The notes beneath the pieces are model-generated. The model worked only from the letters and a program-made list of their open reading frames with translations, made no database searches and was not told the origin of the DNA. From assembly GCF_002008165.1 (NCBI RefSeq), contig NZ_MRDM01000017.1, positions 186,749-250,748 on the forward strand: DNA of 64,000 bases, in the 5' to 3' direction. Source of the DNA: Rhizobium laguerreae. Lineage in GTDB: Bacteria > Pseudomonadota > Alphaproteobacteria > Rhizobiales > Rhizobiaceae. Of this stretch, positions 43,327 through 52,760 are shown in pieces; the first letter of the stretch is position 1; each line of letters starts with the position of its first letter. Position numbers and translations under genes: made by a program.

Positions 43327-45087
43327 CTAAAAAAGCGCATCGGCGAAGAGGTCTTCATCGTTTTCGGCTTTGGCGGTTTCGGCGGGAGCGGAGGTGCTGT
43401 CCTCGCTCGCCGGAATGATGCCGCGATGAATGCTGCGCTCCTGGACCATCGTATAGTGTTTGAAGATCTTGCGGTCGAGCGGTGCGATCGTCTCTGCGAG
43501 ATCGGAGATATCGGCGACATCGGTGCCGACGACGCCTTCGAGCATATCGGCGCAGCCGGCAAGGACTTCCCCCAGATTATGCTGGAAATCGAGCTTGCCG
43601 ATCAGCAGGCTGATCTTGGTGGCGACCTCGCGACCATTCTCGGCGAGCACCTTCAGCTCGTTTTCCATCACGTTGGCTGCAGAGCGGATGTTGCCGACGG
43701 CCGAGGTCAGGCTTTCTCCGAGGTTGCCGGCTCCGGCATCCGTGGCGGGGGCGACGCGCCCGGCCGCAGCTTCGAGCGCCGGCAGGCCGTTGACGATGGC
43801 GTCGGCGGAATCGTCGAGCTTGCCGGCGAAGATACGCAACTCGGCGGTGACGACGTTGATCGACCTGCCTTCCTCGCCGAGCCGGCTGCAGCGCAGGTTG
43901 GTATTCAACGCCATATAGTGAATGTCGGTCTTGACGGCGCGGATGTTGCCGATCGCTTCGGAGAGCTTGGCTGCCGTACCGATCGTCGACTGGCTCACCT
44001 GGTCGGCCTGGCGGCTTGCCGTATCGACCTGCTTGACGATTTCATGGGCGGCCGAAACGCTGGATTCCAGCGCGCGCATGAAGTTGCCGCCGGCCTCGCC
44101 ACTCTGACCGCTCATCTGATCGCGCAGCTTGAGAATCTCCCGCATGTCGTGGTCGAAACTCGCGATAGTCTTGACGACGTTTTCAGACTCCCGCTGGAAA
44201 TTTGCGCACATGTCGCTCATCTGCGCCGCTGTCAGATGGTGAATGACGTTCTGGAGGCGCTGGCGCGCGCCGGCGTCGAGTCTGGCGCCATCTTCGCCGG
44301 CAAAGAAATCTTCAAGCAGCGAAAAGGTAGCCTGCACATGCTCGATGCGCTGGCGGGTGATATCGCCGATCTGCAGGGCGGACAGCGTCGAGGCGACCTT
44401 GCCCTGGACGGCGCGAGCAATTGCGCCGACCTCGCGGGCGATGACGCCGAGATCCTTGCGGTGTCCGGCGATCTTGGCGGCATCATCGCGCAGGGCTCCG
44501 GCGACGGCCGGAACAGTATCGGCATAGCTCTTGGAAACACCGGCGCCAAAGGAGGCGGCGAGCTTGACCTCCTTGTCGAGACTGTCGAGGTGCGTGGCGA
44601 AACGATTGACCTCATCGGTGCCGGAATAGATGCGCTCCAGGATCTCCTGGGCGAAGCCGGCGAATTCGGCAAGGCCGGCACCGGTGATCTTCACGGTGAC
44701 CGCGAAGGTTCTCAGATAACGCATCGTCTCCTGCATGTCGGCGACGTGCTTGCGCAGTTCCCTGCCGGTATGCGCCAGCGAGACCAGCGCCTGCTGCCGG
44801 TTTTCCTCGGTGACGGGCAGCGCCATCAGGCTCTCCACCGTGGCGCGGAGATCGGCGCTGGTGTCGCTCGCCTCCTTGTTATCGAGCGCCGTGGTGACAC
44901 TCTCGAGCGAGTTCAACAGACGGTTGAGGACATCCATCACCGACAGCAACACGGTGCCGCCTTCGAGGAAACGTTCCTCGACCTCGCTACGAGCAGATTC
45001 CAGGGTCTGGCTGATGTCCCGCCCTGACGTGTAGGCTACAGCGTTCGATGGTGCCAGAGCGTATGCCAATTTTATACCTTTTCTCAA
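43327..45087 (-). CDS. Soluble receptor-like (MCP-related) protein divergent from the che operon
   Basis: 586 residues with no signal peptide or membrane segment, almost wholly helical. The C-terminal half is built like an MCP signalling domain (GTAAKLSEAIGNIRAVKTDIHYMALNTNLRCSRLGEEGRSINVVTAELRIFAGKLDDSADAIVNGL), but the receptor tip, normally QTNLLALNAAIEAARAGExGxGFAVVAxEVR, is rewritten to MALNTNLRCSRLGEEGRSINVVTAELR. The N-terminal half (about 30-330) is another helical region (LARTGRELRKHVADMQETMRYLRTF type). It has an acidic C-terminus (NDEDLFADALF). It starts 323 bp from the STAS gene of the che operon on the other strand, so shared control is likely. It may be a decoy, scaffold or sensor; canonical CheA activation is doubtful. 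Confidence 0.7.
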   Translation of the reverse strand: MRKGIKLAYALAPSNAVAYTSGRDISQTLESARSEVEERFLEGGTVLLSVMDVLNRLLNSLESVTTALDNKEASDTSADLRATVESLMALPVTEENRQQALVSLAHTGRELRKHVADMQETMRYLRTFAVTVKITGAGLAEFAGFAQEILERIYSGTDEVNRFATHLDSLDKEVKLAASFGAGVSKSYADTVPAVAGALRDDAAKIAGHRKDLGVIAREVGAIARAVQGKVASTLSALQIGDITRQRIEHVQATFSLLEDFFAGEDGARLDAGARQRLQNVIHHLTAAQMSDMCANFQRESENVVKTIASFDHDMREILKLRDQMSGQSGEAGGNFMRALESSVSAAHEIVKQVDTASRQADQVSQSTIGTAAKLSEAIGNIRAVKTDIHYMALNTNLRCSRLGEEGRSINVVTAELRIFAGKLDDSADAIVNGLPALEAAAGRVAPATDAGAGNLGESLTSAVGNIRSAANVMENELKVLAENGREVATKISLLIGKLDFQHNLGEVLAGCADMLEGVVGTDVADISDLAETIAPLDRKIFKHYTMVQERSIHRGIIPASEDSTSAPAETAKAENDEDLFADALF

Positions 45088-45410
45088 AATACAGGCAATT
45101 CGACTCTATTTTTACGAGCAGGATGGAAACGTCCGGTAAACGCGCCGGGACTCGCCAGCGTTGTGATTAACGAAAGATGTCGATGGGGTGCCGGTGAAAG
45201 CGTCACTGTCGCGCGGGGTAGTTCAACATGCTGTTTTTACTTTATTTATTTCTAAATTTTGAGGAAAAATATAACTTATCCCGGATGAGAATTGGGAGTC
45301 GCGGAACGCGCTATACGGCAGTTTCCTACAACCGCTGTTTACTCTGCATTAACGCTGCCGTGAGAGTCCTTTTAGGGTCATCAAGTATTTCCCTGGCCCA
45401 GGAGGCTGCA
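45088..45410. promoter_or_regulatory. Divergent intergenic region of the che locus, AT-rich
   Basis: 323 bp without a convincing gene between the receptor-like gene and the STAS gene. The middle (about 45230-45285) is strikingly AT-rich for this genome (ttttactttatttatttctaa), fitting a promoter zone for both directions. An open frame continues upstream of the STAS gene from 45228, but its sequence is not protein-like and the STAS gene has a good start at 45411. Confidence 0.55.
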
Positions 45411-45740
45411 TTGGATACTCAAAAACAATATTACGAATCTATAATTTTGCCGGACGTGCTCAATATTCGCAACATTCCCGAACTATATTCAAAGGTTACT
45501 GATGAATTTCGCAGCAATGATACAATCATCGTCAGCATTCCCGAAGGCGCGGAAGCGGATCTGAGTTTCGTTCAACTCATCGAATCCTCGCGCCGCCAAG
45601 CAAAAGCCAAGGGAAAGACGTTCAAACTTTCTTCGCCAGCCAGCGGCTCTGTCCTGAAGGTACTTGAACGCGCAGGTTTCATCGAATCCTTCGATCACGA
45701 AGACGCGAATTTCTGGTTGCATAAAGAGGTGACGTTATGA
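45411..45740 (+). CDS. STAS-domain protein, first gene of the che operon
   Basis: 109 residues from a TTG at 45411, chosen because GGAGG stands 5 bases before it; the open frame extends upstream to 45228 without a family match. The sequence fits a single STAS domain: SIILPDVLNIRNIPELYSKVTDEFRSNDTIIVSIPEGAEADLSFVQLIESSRRQAKAKGKTFKLSSPASGSVLKVLERAGF, with DLS at the site phosphorylated in anti-sigma-factor antagonists. The 5' third uses AT-rich codons (aaacaatattacgaatctata), unlike its neighbours. It overlaps cheY by ATGA. STAS genes next to cheY/cheA occur in several proteobacterial chemosensory clusters; the role is unknown. Confidence 0.8.
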   Translation: MDTQKQYYESIILPDVLNIRNIPELYSKVTDEFRSNDTIIVSIPEGAEADLSFVQLIESSRRQAKAKGKTFKLSSPASGSVLKVLERAGFIESFDHEDANFWLHKEVTL

Positions 45741-46105
45741 GTGCAAATATCCTGACTGTCGACGATTCCGCCAGCATCCGTCTGACCACCAAGGTCACGC
45801 TGACCAATGCCGGCTATAGCGTCACCGAGGCGGTCAACGGGGCAGAGGGCCTGGCGACGGCTAAGGGAAGCAGCTTCGATCTGATCGTGACCGATCTCAA
45901 CATGCCTGTCATGGACGGGCTGACGATGATCGAGGAACTGCGCAAGCTGCCGGCGCAGGCCGGTGTTCCGATCATCTTCCTGACGACGGAATCGGACGCC
46001 GATCTCAAGGCGCGTGCCAAGGCCGCCGGCGCCACAGGCTGGCTGACCAAGCCGTTCGACCCGGAAAGCCTGGTGAAGATCGTGAAGAAGGTTCTCGGAC
46101 GATGA
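45737..46105 (+). CDS. cheY: CheY-like single-domain response regulator
   Basis: 122 residues, receiver domain only. Acidic pocket DDSASIR (Asp9, Asp10), phospho-acceptor Asp53 in IVTDLNMPVMDG, Thr in FLTTESD and Lys in WLTKPFDPESL. It is coupled by ATGA overlap to both the STAS gene before it and cheA after it. Likely receiver of phosphate from CheA. Whether it touches the flagellar motor, or serves another output, is not shown; it is the only CheY in the cluster. Confidence 0.92.
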   Translation: MSANILTVDDSASIRLTTKVTLTNAGYSVTEAVNGAEGLATAKGSSFDLIVTDLNMPVMDGLTMIEELRKLPAQAGVPIIFLTTESDADLKARAKAAGATGWLTKPFDPESLVKIVKKVLGR

Positions 46106-48150
46106 GTACGCTCGATCCGGTTGCCGTATTCCGCACCGAAGCCGCCGAATGCCTCGAAGCGATCGAGGCCGGTCTTCTCGACCTGACCCACCAGCTCGAC
46201 AACAAGGATCTCGTCGACGCCGTGTTCCGCGGCCTCCACACGCTCAAGGGCTCCGGCGCGATGTTCGGTTTCGAGGCGCTTGCCGCCTTCACCCATCATT
46301 GCGAAACGGCCTTCGACCGTGTCCGCAAGGGCGAGGTCGCGGCGACCAGCGAACTCGTCGCCGCCGTTCTCGCCGCCCAGGACCACATGCGGGCCCTGGT
46401 CGACCAGCCGGACGCCGATCACGGCGATATCGGGCATAAACTTCTGGCGCAGCTGCAAGCTGCCGTCGGCGGCAAGGAAGCAGCGCCGGCCGCTGTTTCC
46501 GTACCCGCAGCCGTGCGCGACGCAGCGGCGAAGAAGAAGAAGAACAGCTGGCGCGTCCGCTTCAGCCTGCCCGCCAATTCGATGGCCAACGGCACCAACC
46601 CGCTCGGCCTGCTGGACGAGCTGCGCGATCTCGGCGAATGCACCGTGCGCGCCGACACCTCGGCCATTCCGCCCCTCGACGCGCTGGCTCCGACGGAACT
46701 CCACATTTCCTGGGACGTGACGCTGACCAGCGAACAGGACCGCTCGGCGATCGACGACGTCTTCATCTTCGTGCTCGATGACATGGAACTCAGCGTCGAG
46801 GAGATCGACGCGTCGGCAGCGGCAACCGCCGCTCCGGTCGAGGAAAAGGCTGCACCTGCCCCTGTCGCCGCAGCATCGGCGGCCCCCGTTTCACCGACCA
46901 CTGTCGCGGAGTTCCGTCCCGTCGAGGCGGTTCCGGTCAAGCGCGAAGTGCCCGCCGCCGTCAGCCAGGCGAAGGCGGCCGAGAATGTCCGCGTTCCGGC
47001 CGAACGTCTCGATGAGCTGATGGACCGCGTCGGAGAACTCGTCATCGCGCAATCGCGCCTCAGCCAGCTCGCCAGCGCCAGCACCGATATCGCACTGCGC
47101 TCCGTCTCGGAAGAGATCGAACGTCTCTCCGGTGAATTGCGCGACACGATGATGGTGCTGCGCATGGTGCCGGTCGCCACCCTCTTCTCCCGTTTCCGCC
47201 GCCTCGTTCACGATCTCGCTCGCGAAACCGGCAAGGTGATCGAGCTGGTGACGGAGGGCGAGAGCACCGAAGTCGACAAAACCGTCATCGAGCGTCTGGC
47301 CGATCCGCTGGTGCATCTGGTGCGCAACTCAATCGATCACGGCCTCGAAACGCCCGCCGACCGGCTTGCCTCCGGCAAGAGCGAAGCCGGTACGGTGACG
47401 CTTTCGGCCCGTCAAGCCGGCGGCGAGGTGATCATCTCGATCAAGGACGACGGCCGCGGCATCAATCGCGAACGGGTTCGCGCCAAGGCGGAATCCTCGG
47501 GCCTCATCCAGCCCGGCCAGCCGCTTTCCGACTCCGAGCTGCTGCAATTGATCTTTGCTCCCGGCTTCTCGACGGCGGCGGCGATCACCAATCTGTCCGG
47601 CCGCGGCGTCGGCATGGACGTCGTCAAGAAGACGGTCGAAGCGCTTCGCGGCGCGATCGACATCGTCAGTGTGCCGGGACAGGGTTCGGAAGTGTCGCTG
47701 CGCATCCCGCTGACGCTCGCCATCATCGACGGCCTGCTGGTGCGCGTCGGTTCCGGCCGCTACGTGATCCCGCTCTCGGCGGTCGAGGAATGCCTCGAAC
47801 TGTCGCTCGAGGAAGATCTTCGCTCGCGCGGCCGCAGCTTTATCTCGCTGCGCGACAGCCTGGTGCCGTTCCTGCGCCTGCGCGATCTCTTCCGCACCGG
47901 CACCAAGCCCGACGTGCATCAGAAGGTCGTCGTCATCTCCACAGGCACGGAGCGCGTCGGCCTCGTCGTCGACCAGATCATCGGCGACCACCAGACGGTC
48001 ATCAAGTCGATGTCGAAGCTGCACAACAACGTCGCGACCTTCTCGGGCGCCACCATTCTCGGCGACGGCAGCGTCGCTCTCATTCTCGACGTCGGGCACC
48101 TGGTTGCCGCGGGTCAGCAACAGGAGGCGCAGTTGCGTGTAGCAGGATGA
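46102..48150 (+). CDS. cheA: Chemotaxis histidine kinase
   Basis: 682 residues. P1 HPt domain with phospho-His46 in VFRGLHTLKGSGAMFGF. A second alpha/beta region (about 150-245: WRVRFSLPANSMANGTNPLGLLDELRDLGE) probably corresponds to P2. A Pro/Ala/Val linker precedes P3 dimerisation (ENVRVPAERLDELMDRVGELVIAQSRL). P4 has N box HLVRNSIDHGLETP, G1 DDGRGINRERV and G2 GRGVGMDVVKK. P5 is the CheW-like regulatory domain (DGLLVRVGSGRYVIPLSAVEECLE to the end). All parts are intact. It overlaps cheY and cheW by 4 bases on each side. Confidence 0.95.
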   Translation: MSTLDPVAVFRTEAAECLEAIEAGLLDLTHQLDNKDLVDAVFRGLHTLKGSGAMFGFEALAAFTHHCETAFDRVRKGEVAATSELVAAVLAAQDHMRALVDQPDADHGDIGHKLLAQLQAAVGGKEAAPAAVSVPAAVRDAAAKKKKNSWRVRFSLPANSMANGTNPLGLLDELRDLGECTVRADTSAIPPLDALAPTELHISWDVTLTSEQDRSAIDDVFIFVLDDMELSVEEIDASAAATAAPVEEKAAPAPVAAASAAPVSPTTVAEFRPVEAVPVKREVPAAVSQAKAAENVRVPAERLDELMDRVGELVIAQSRLSQLASASTDIALRSVSEEIERLSGELRDTMMVLRMVPVATLFSRFRRLVHDLARETGKVIELVTEGESTEVDKTVIERLADPLVHLVRNSIDHGLETPADRLASGKSEAGTVTLSARQAGGEVIISIKDDGRGINRERVRAKAESSGLIQPGQPLSDSELLQLIFAPGFSTAAAITNLSGRGVGMDVVKKTVEALRGAIDIVSVPGQGSEVSLRIPLTLAIIDGLLVRVGSGRYVIPLSAVEECLELSLEEDLRSRGRSFISLRDSLVPFLRLRDLFRTGTKPDVHQKVVVISTGTERVGLVVDQIIGDHQTVIKSMSKLHNNVATFSGATILGDGSVALILDVGHLVAAGQQQEAQLRVAG

Positions 48151-48656
48151 GTGCAACAGCAGCAGCCGAACGATTTGACAACCACTGGAACTATGCCGAG
48201 GAAGTCGAGGTCCTGACCTTCGATCTCAACGGCGAAACCTTCGCGCTGGAAGCTGTCATCGTCCAGGAAATCCTGGATCTGCTTCCCGAGACCGCGGTGC
48301 CGGGCAGCCAGCCCTTCGTCGCCAGCGTCATCAACTTTCGCGGCAAAGTCATTCCGCTCGCCGATCTGCGTCTCGCCTTCGGGATGGAAGCAGCAGAGGC
48401 GACGATCGACAGCCGGTTCATCGTCATCGAGATCGATCTGCAGGGCGAGCCGACGCTCGTCGGCCTCAGGACCGATAAGGTGAACGAGGTGACGACGCTT
48501 GCAAAATCCGCCAGCGAGGCGCCACCGAGCGTCGGCATGCGCTGGCGCGCCGATTACATCAACTGCCTGGTGAAGAGGGGCGGAGAATTCATCATTCTCC
48601 CCAATCTGCAGGCGATCTTTTCATCGAGGCACGACGCGGCGGGAGCCGCCAGCTGA
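48147..48656 (+). CDS. cheW: Coupling protein CheW (first copy)
   Basis: 169 residues from an ATG overlapping the cheA stop (ATGA). CheW fold: EEVEVLTFDLNGETFALEAVIVQEILDLLP, VINFRGKVIPLADLRLAFGM and the C-terminal DYINCLVKRGGEFIILPNLQAIF. It links CheA to receptors. A second, more diverged CheW lies 6 kb downstream in the same operon. The first 18 residues (SATAAAERFDNHWNYAEE) extend beyond the usual CheW start. Confidence 0.92.
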   Translation: MSATAAAERFDNHWNYAEEVEVLTFDLNGETFALEAVIVQEILDLLPETAVPGSQPFVASVINFRGKVIPLADLRLAFGMEAAEATIDSRFIVIEIDLQGEPTLVGLRTDKVNEVTTLAKSASEAPPSVGMRWRADYINCLVKRGGEFIILPNLQAIFSSRHDAAGAAS

Positions 48657-48687
48657 TGTCGGCTGAGTTCAAACTGGGGTTAGACCG

Positions 48688-50397
48688 ATGCGATTGACAA
48701 TCAAGACAAAACTGGTGACGGCGTTCACTTTCATCATCCTCATGCTTATGGGCACCGCTGCCTACGGCATTTTCAGCCTAGGATCGCTGAACGACACGAT
48801 TGGCAATCTTCTCGCCGGTCCCGCAGCCCGTCTCGACCTCGCCCAGCAAATCAACATTGCTCAGCTCGAGGCCATCCGCCAGCAGAAGAACCTGCTCGCT
48901 GCCCGCACTGCCGACGAAACCGCAGGTGCGATCGCCAAGGGCAATCAGGCCCGCAAGGACTTCACAGATGCCTTCGGCCAGGTACTGGCGCTGGCAACCG
49001 AAGAAGGCAAGGCGCGCTGGGCTCGTATTGCCGAACTTTCCAAGAGCTTCACGGCAGCCGACGATCAGATTCGTGACTACGTGAAGGCAGGCAACGCAGA
49101 AGGCGCAAATACCGTCTCCGTGACGGCGGCGCGGGCCGCTGTCAACGATATCGACTCGACGCTTAGCGAAATCCTGGCACTTGAAAAGCAGCGCATGAAG
49201 GCCGCCGACGATGATGCCGACGCGCAGTATGCGGCCACACGCACCATGATGATGGCGGTGGCAGCTGTTGCTCTGCTGGTTGCTGCGATTACCGCATTCT
49301 GGATCGCCAGCACGATCAGCAAGGGCCTTAGCCGTGCCAACGCCGTGGTTCGGGAAGTGTCCGAAGGCGATCTGACGAAGATGGCCGATATCACCAGCCG
49401 TGACGAAATCGGCGAACTTCTGGGCAACGTCAATACCATGATCGAACGTCTGCGCGGCGTCGTTGCCGACGCACTGTCGGCCGCCGACAATGTCTCTTCC
49501 GGCAGCCAGCAGCTTTCGGCGAGTTCGGAACAGGTATCGCAGGGTGCCACCGAGCAGGCGGCTTCCGCCGAAGAGGCTTCCGCCTCGATGGAGCAGATGG
49601 CCGCCAACATCAAACAGAACGCCGATAACGCCGCCCAGACCGAAAAGATCGCTCGCCAGTCGGCCAAGGATGCGGAGATGAGCGGGGAAGCGGTGACGCG
49701 TGCCGTGGACGCGATGCGCACCATCGCCCAGAAGATCGGCATCGTCCAGGAAATCGCCCGCCAGACCGATCTCTTGGCGCTCAACGCTGCCGTTGAAGCT
49801 GCTCGTGCCGGCGAACATGGCAAGGGTTTTGCGGTCGTCGCCTCGGAGGTGCGCAAGCTTGCGGAACGCAGCCAGTCGGCTGCCGCCGAAATCAGCGCGA
49901 TGTCGACCGATACGGTCAAGGCTGCCGCCGATGCCGGCGACATGCTCGGCCGTCTGGTGCCCGACATCCGCAAGACGGCGGAACTCGTTTCCGAAATCAG
50001 TGCCGCCTGCCGCGAGCAGGATATCGGCGCCTCGCAGATCAATGAAGCGATCCAGCAGCTCGACAAGGTGACGCAGCAGAATGCCGGCGCTTCCGAGCAG
50101 ATGTCGGCAACTTCCGAGGAACTCGCCTCCCAGGCCGAAGAGCTGCAGACGTCGATCGCCTTCTTCAAGGTCGATACGGCAGGCAGCGCACGGCCCGGCG
50201 CCTACAAGGCGCAGCCAAAAGCTTCGACCAAGGTGATCAAGGCCCCAGCCGCTGTCCGCAAGCCCGCGCAGCAGGCTATCGGCCAAGGCCGTGGCCAGAC
50301 GGTTTCGGCTCAGCAGCAGCGTCTCAAGGGCTTTGCTCTCGATATGTCGATGGGCGGTCCAGACGCCGGCGACGACGACTTTAGGGAGAGCGCATAG
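48688..50397 (+). CDS. Methyl-accepting chemotaxis protein with one HAMP (receptor 1)
   Basis: 569 residues. TM1 about 8-30 (LVTAFTFIILMLMGTAAYGIF), a periplasmic helical-bundle sensor of about 150 residues (4HB-type), TM2 about 185-207, one HAMP (about 208-262, SEGDLTKMADITSRDEIGELLGNVNTMIERLRG). The signalling domain tip DLLALNAAVEAARAGEHGKGFAVVASEVRKL is canonical. The tail ends KGFALDMSMGGPD... FRESA after a Pro/Ala/Lys linker. The start is 32 bp after cheW. Ligand unknown. Confidence 0.93.
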   Translation: MRLTIKTKLVTAFTFIILMLMGTAAYGIFSLGSLNDTIGNLLAGPAARLDLAQQINIAQLEAIRQQKNLLAARTADETAGAIAKGNQARKDFTDAFGQVLALATEEGKARWARIAELSKSFTAADDQIRDYVKAGNAEGANTVSVTAARAAVNDIDSTLSEILALEKQRMKAADDDADAQYAATRTMMMAVAAVALLVAAITAFWIASTISKGLSRANAVVREVSEGDLTKMADITSRDEIGELLGNVNTMIERLRGVVADALSAADNVSSGSQQLSASSEQVSQGATEQAASAEEASASMEQMAANIKQNADNAAQTEKIARQSAKDAEMSGEAVTRAVDAMRTIAQKIGIVQEIARQTDLLALNAAVEAARAGEHGKGFAVVASEVRKLAERSQSAAAEISAMSTDTVKAAADAGDMLGRLVPDIRKTAELVSEISAACREQDIGASQINEAIQQLDKVTQQNAGASEQMSATSEELASQAEELQTSIAFFKVDTAGSARPGAYKAQPKASTKVIKAPAAVRKPAQQAIGQGRGQTVSAQQQRLKGFALDMSMGGPDAGDDDFRESA

Positions 50398-50665
50398 GCG
50401 CTCCCCTGGGGAAAGTGCATAAGCGCTCCCCCTGGCAAAAGCACCCGAACGCTTTCGCCATAATCCCTCGGGCTGTTCCGGTGGCCCGAGGTGGGAATAT
50501 CCCCCAACGCATGTAGGCGTTGGCGCTGCGATCGATAGATGTCCGGCTGCCGGGAAGTGAATGTAGTCGCTTTCCCCCTTTTCAGACACATCACTTTCAA
50601 GCTCGACGCCCCACCGATGGGACGTGTCTCTATCCATTCGTTTTGACCGTAAATAGGGGTATCAC
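50398..50665. other. 268-bp intercistronic gap between receptors 1 and 2, with hairpins
   Basis: No gene is visible. Two perfect hairpins are present: cctcgggc/gcccgagg (50466-50491, 8 bp) and ccaacgc/gcgttgg (50504-50523, 7 bp). Short repeats of gcgctcccc (near 50399 and 50422) also occur. Neither hairpin has a T-run, so processing, stability control or a promoter-associated element is more likely than termination. Confidence 0.6.
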
Positions 50666-52588
50666 ATGCGTTTCACCATCAAACTCAAGCTGGGTCTTGC
50701 CTTCGGCATCATGACGCTGCTGCTGATCGGCATCGCGGTTTATGGAAGCCTGAGCCTCGGCACCTTGAACGAGGCAAGCGGCAATATGATCGCCGGCCCG
50801 ATGCGCCGCCTTGAACTTGCGCTGAACGCCAATGTTGCCGAAGTCAATGCCATCCGCGCCCAGAAGAACGCTCTGCTTTCCACGGATACCGACGTGGCTG
50901 CCGGTTTCTACAAGGAAGCTGATCAGAATCTACAGGCCATGTTCGACGCCGTCGATGGCGGCCTTGCGATCGCCTTGCCGGAAGGCAAGCCCCATTGGGA
51001 AAAGCTGCGGACGGTCGGCGAGAAATTCCGTGAAAAATCCGCCGAGCTGCAGCAACTTGATGTTAAGGGCGACAAATCAGGCGCGCTGGCGCTTTCACTC
51101 GGTGATCTCCGGGCGATGACCAACGACATGGGCGATGCGATCGCCGCCCTTACCGAGATCCAGCGCAAGGGCATGCAGGCGACCGATCACTCGAATACCG
51201 AACTTTATAACTCGACCAAGCTGATCCTCGCCACCGCTTCCGGCATCGCCGTGCTTGTCGCACTCGGCGCCGCCTTGTGGATCACGCTCGGCATCAACAA
51301 CGGCCTGCGGAAGATTACGACTGTTGCAAACGCAGTCGCGATCGGGGACCTCAACCAGAAGGTCGATGTCAAGAGCAATGACGAGATCAAGGATCTCATC
51401 AATACGGTCAATGCCATGACTGCCAATCTGCGCGCCACGGCAGCACTCGCCGATCAGATTGCCATGGGCGACCTCAGCACCGATGCCAAGCCGCTTTCGG
51501 ACAAGGATACGCTCGGCATCGCGATGCAGAGCATGATCTCCAACCTGCGGACCACCGCCGGCATCGCCGATCAGATCGCGAACGGCGACCTGACGGTGTC
51601 TCCAAAGCCGCTCTCCGACAAGGATGCACTCGGTATCGCGCTCGAACAGATGGTCGAACGCCTGCGCGGCGTCGTCGCCGATGCGATCTCGGCCGCCGAG
51701 AACGTCTCTTCCGGCAGCCAGGAACTTTCGGCAAGCTCCGAGCAGGTGTCGCAGGGCGCCACCGAACAGGCGGCTTCCGCCGAAGAGGCGTCCGCCTCGA
51801 TGGAGGAAATGGCGTCGAACATCAAGCAGAACGCCGACAATGCCGCGCAGACAGAAAAGATCGCCCGTCAGTCGGCCAGGGATGCGGAAGCCAGTGGCGA
51901 GGCTGTCTCCCGCGCTGTCGACGCCATGCGTACGATTGCCCAGAAGATCGGCATCGTCCAGGAAATCGCCCGGCAGACCGACCTTCTCGCCCTCAACGCC
52001 GCCGTTGAAGCCGCTCGTGCCGGTGAGCACGGTAAGGGTTTCGCAGTCGTTGCATCCGAAGTGCGCAAGCTTGCTGAACGCAGTCAGTCGGCCGCCGCCG
52101 AGATAAGCTCAATGTCGAGCGATACGGTGACCGCGGCCCAGGAAGCGGGCGAAATGCTCGGCCGCCTGGTGCCCGACATCCGCAAGACGGCGGAACTCGT
52201 TTCCGAGATCAGTGCTGCCTGCCGCGAACAGGATATCGGGGCGGCCCAGATCAACGAAGCTATCCAGCAGCTTGACAAGGTGACGCAGCAGAATGCCGGA
52301 GCCTCCGAGCAGATGTCGGCAACCTCGGAGGAACTCGCCTCCCAGGCTGAAGAGCTGCAGATGTCGATTGCTTTCTTCAGAGTCGACATGGCAGGCGGGC
52401 GCCGCGAGCGCGCACCGGCTACAAAACTCACCGTTCGCAACCGGGTTCCGGCCGCACCGCGCAAACCGGCTGGCAAGGCGCCTGCCAATACGGTCGCCGG
52501 CCAGCAGGCCCGCGTGAAGGGCTTTGCCCTCGATATGTCGATGGGCGGTCCCGATACGACCGATGACGAGTTCCGTGAAAGCGCATAG
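50666..52588 (+). CDS. Methyl-accepting chemotaxis protein with three HAMP-type modules (receptor 2)
   Basis: 640 residues. TM1 about 9-30 (GLAFGIMTLLLIGIAVYGSLSL), periplasmic helical domain, TM2 about 187-212 (TASGIAVLVALGAALWITLGI). Then three HAMP-like units: AIGDLNQKVDVKSNDEIKDLINTVNAMTANL, ADQIAMGDLSTDAKPLSDKDTLGIAMQSMISNL and ADQIANGDLTVSPKPLSDKDALGIALEQMVERL. The signalling domain is almost identical to those of receptors 1 and 3. The tail KGFALDMSMGGPD ... FRESA is shared. Poly-HAMP inputs act as signal converters; the ligand is unknown. Confidence 0.93.
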   Translation: MRFTIKLKLGLAFGIMTLLLIGIAVYGSLSLGTLNEASGNMIAGPMRRLELALNANVAEVNAIRAQKNALLSTDTDVAAGFYKEADQNLQAMFDAVDGGLAIALPEGKPHWEKLRTVGEKFREKSAELQQLDVKGDKSGALALSLGDLRAMTNDMGDAIAALTEIQRKGMQATDHSNTELYNSTKLILATASGIAVLVALGAALWITLGINNGLRKITTVANAVAIGDLNQKVDVKSNDEIKDLINTVNAMTANLRATAALADQIAMGDLSTDAKPLSDKDTLGIAMQSMISNLRTTAGIADQIANGDLTVSPKPLSDKDALGIALEQMVERLRGVVADAISAAENVSSGSQELSASSEQVSQGATEQAASAEEASASMEEMASNIKQNADNAAQTEKIARQSARDAEASGEAVSRAVDAMRTIAQKIGIVQEIARQTDLLALNAAVEAARAGEHGKGFAVVASEVRKLAERSQSAAAEISSMSSDTVTAAQEAGEMLGRLVPDIRKTAELVSEISAACREQDIGAAQINEAIQQLDKVTQQNAGASEQMSATSEELASQAEELQMSIAFFRVDMAGGRRERAPATKLTVRNRVPAAPRKPAGKAPANTVAGQQARVKGFALDMSMGGPDTTDDEFRESA

Positions 52589-52760
52589 GGCTTTTCCGAT
52601 GCAGAAGCGGGGGGCCGCGGTGGATAGCGGCCCTCGATTGAACCGGTGCATGGACGCACCTGGTCATGCCGGCTCCGCCGGTGACGCATGAAGCGTTTTT
52701 ACGACGGCACGATGTGCGATCTGGCGGAATATCCGCCGCGGTACTAACGGGGGTTCTGAA

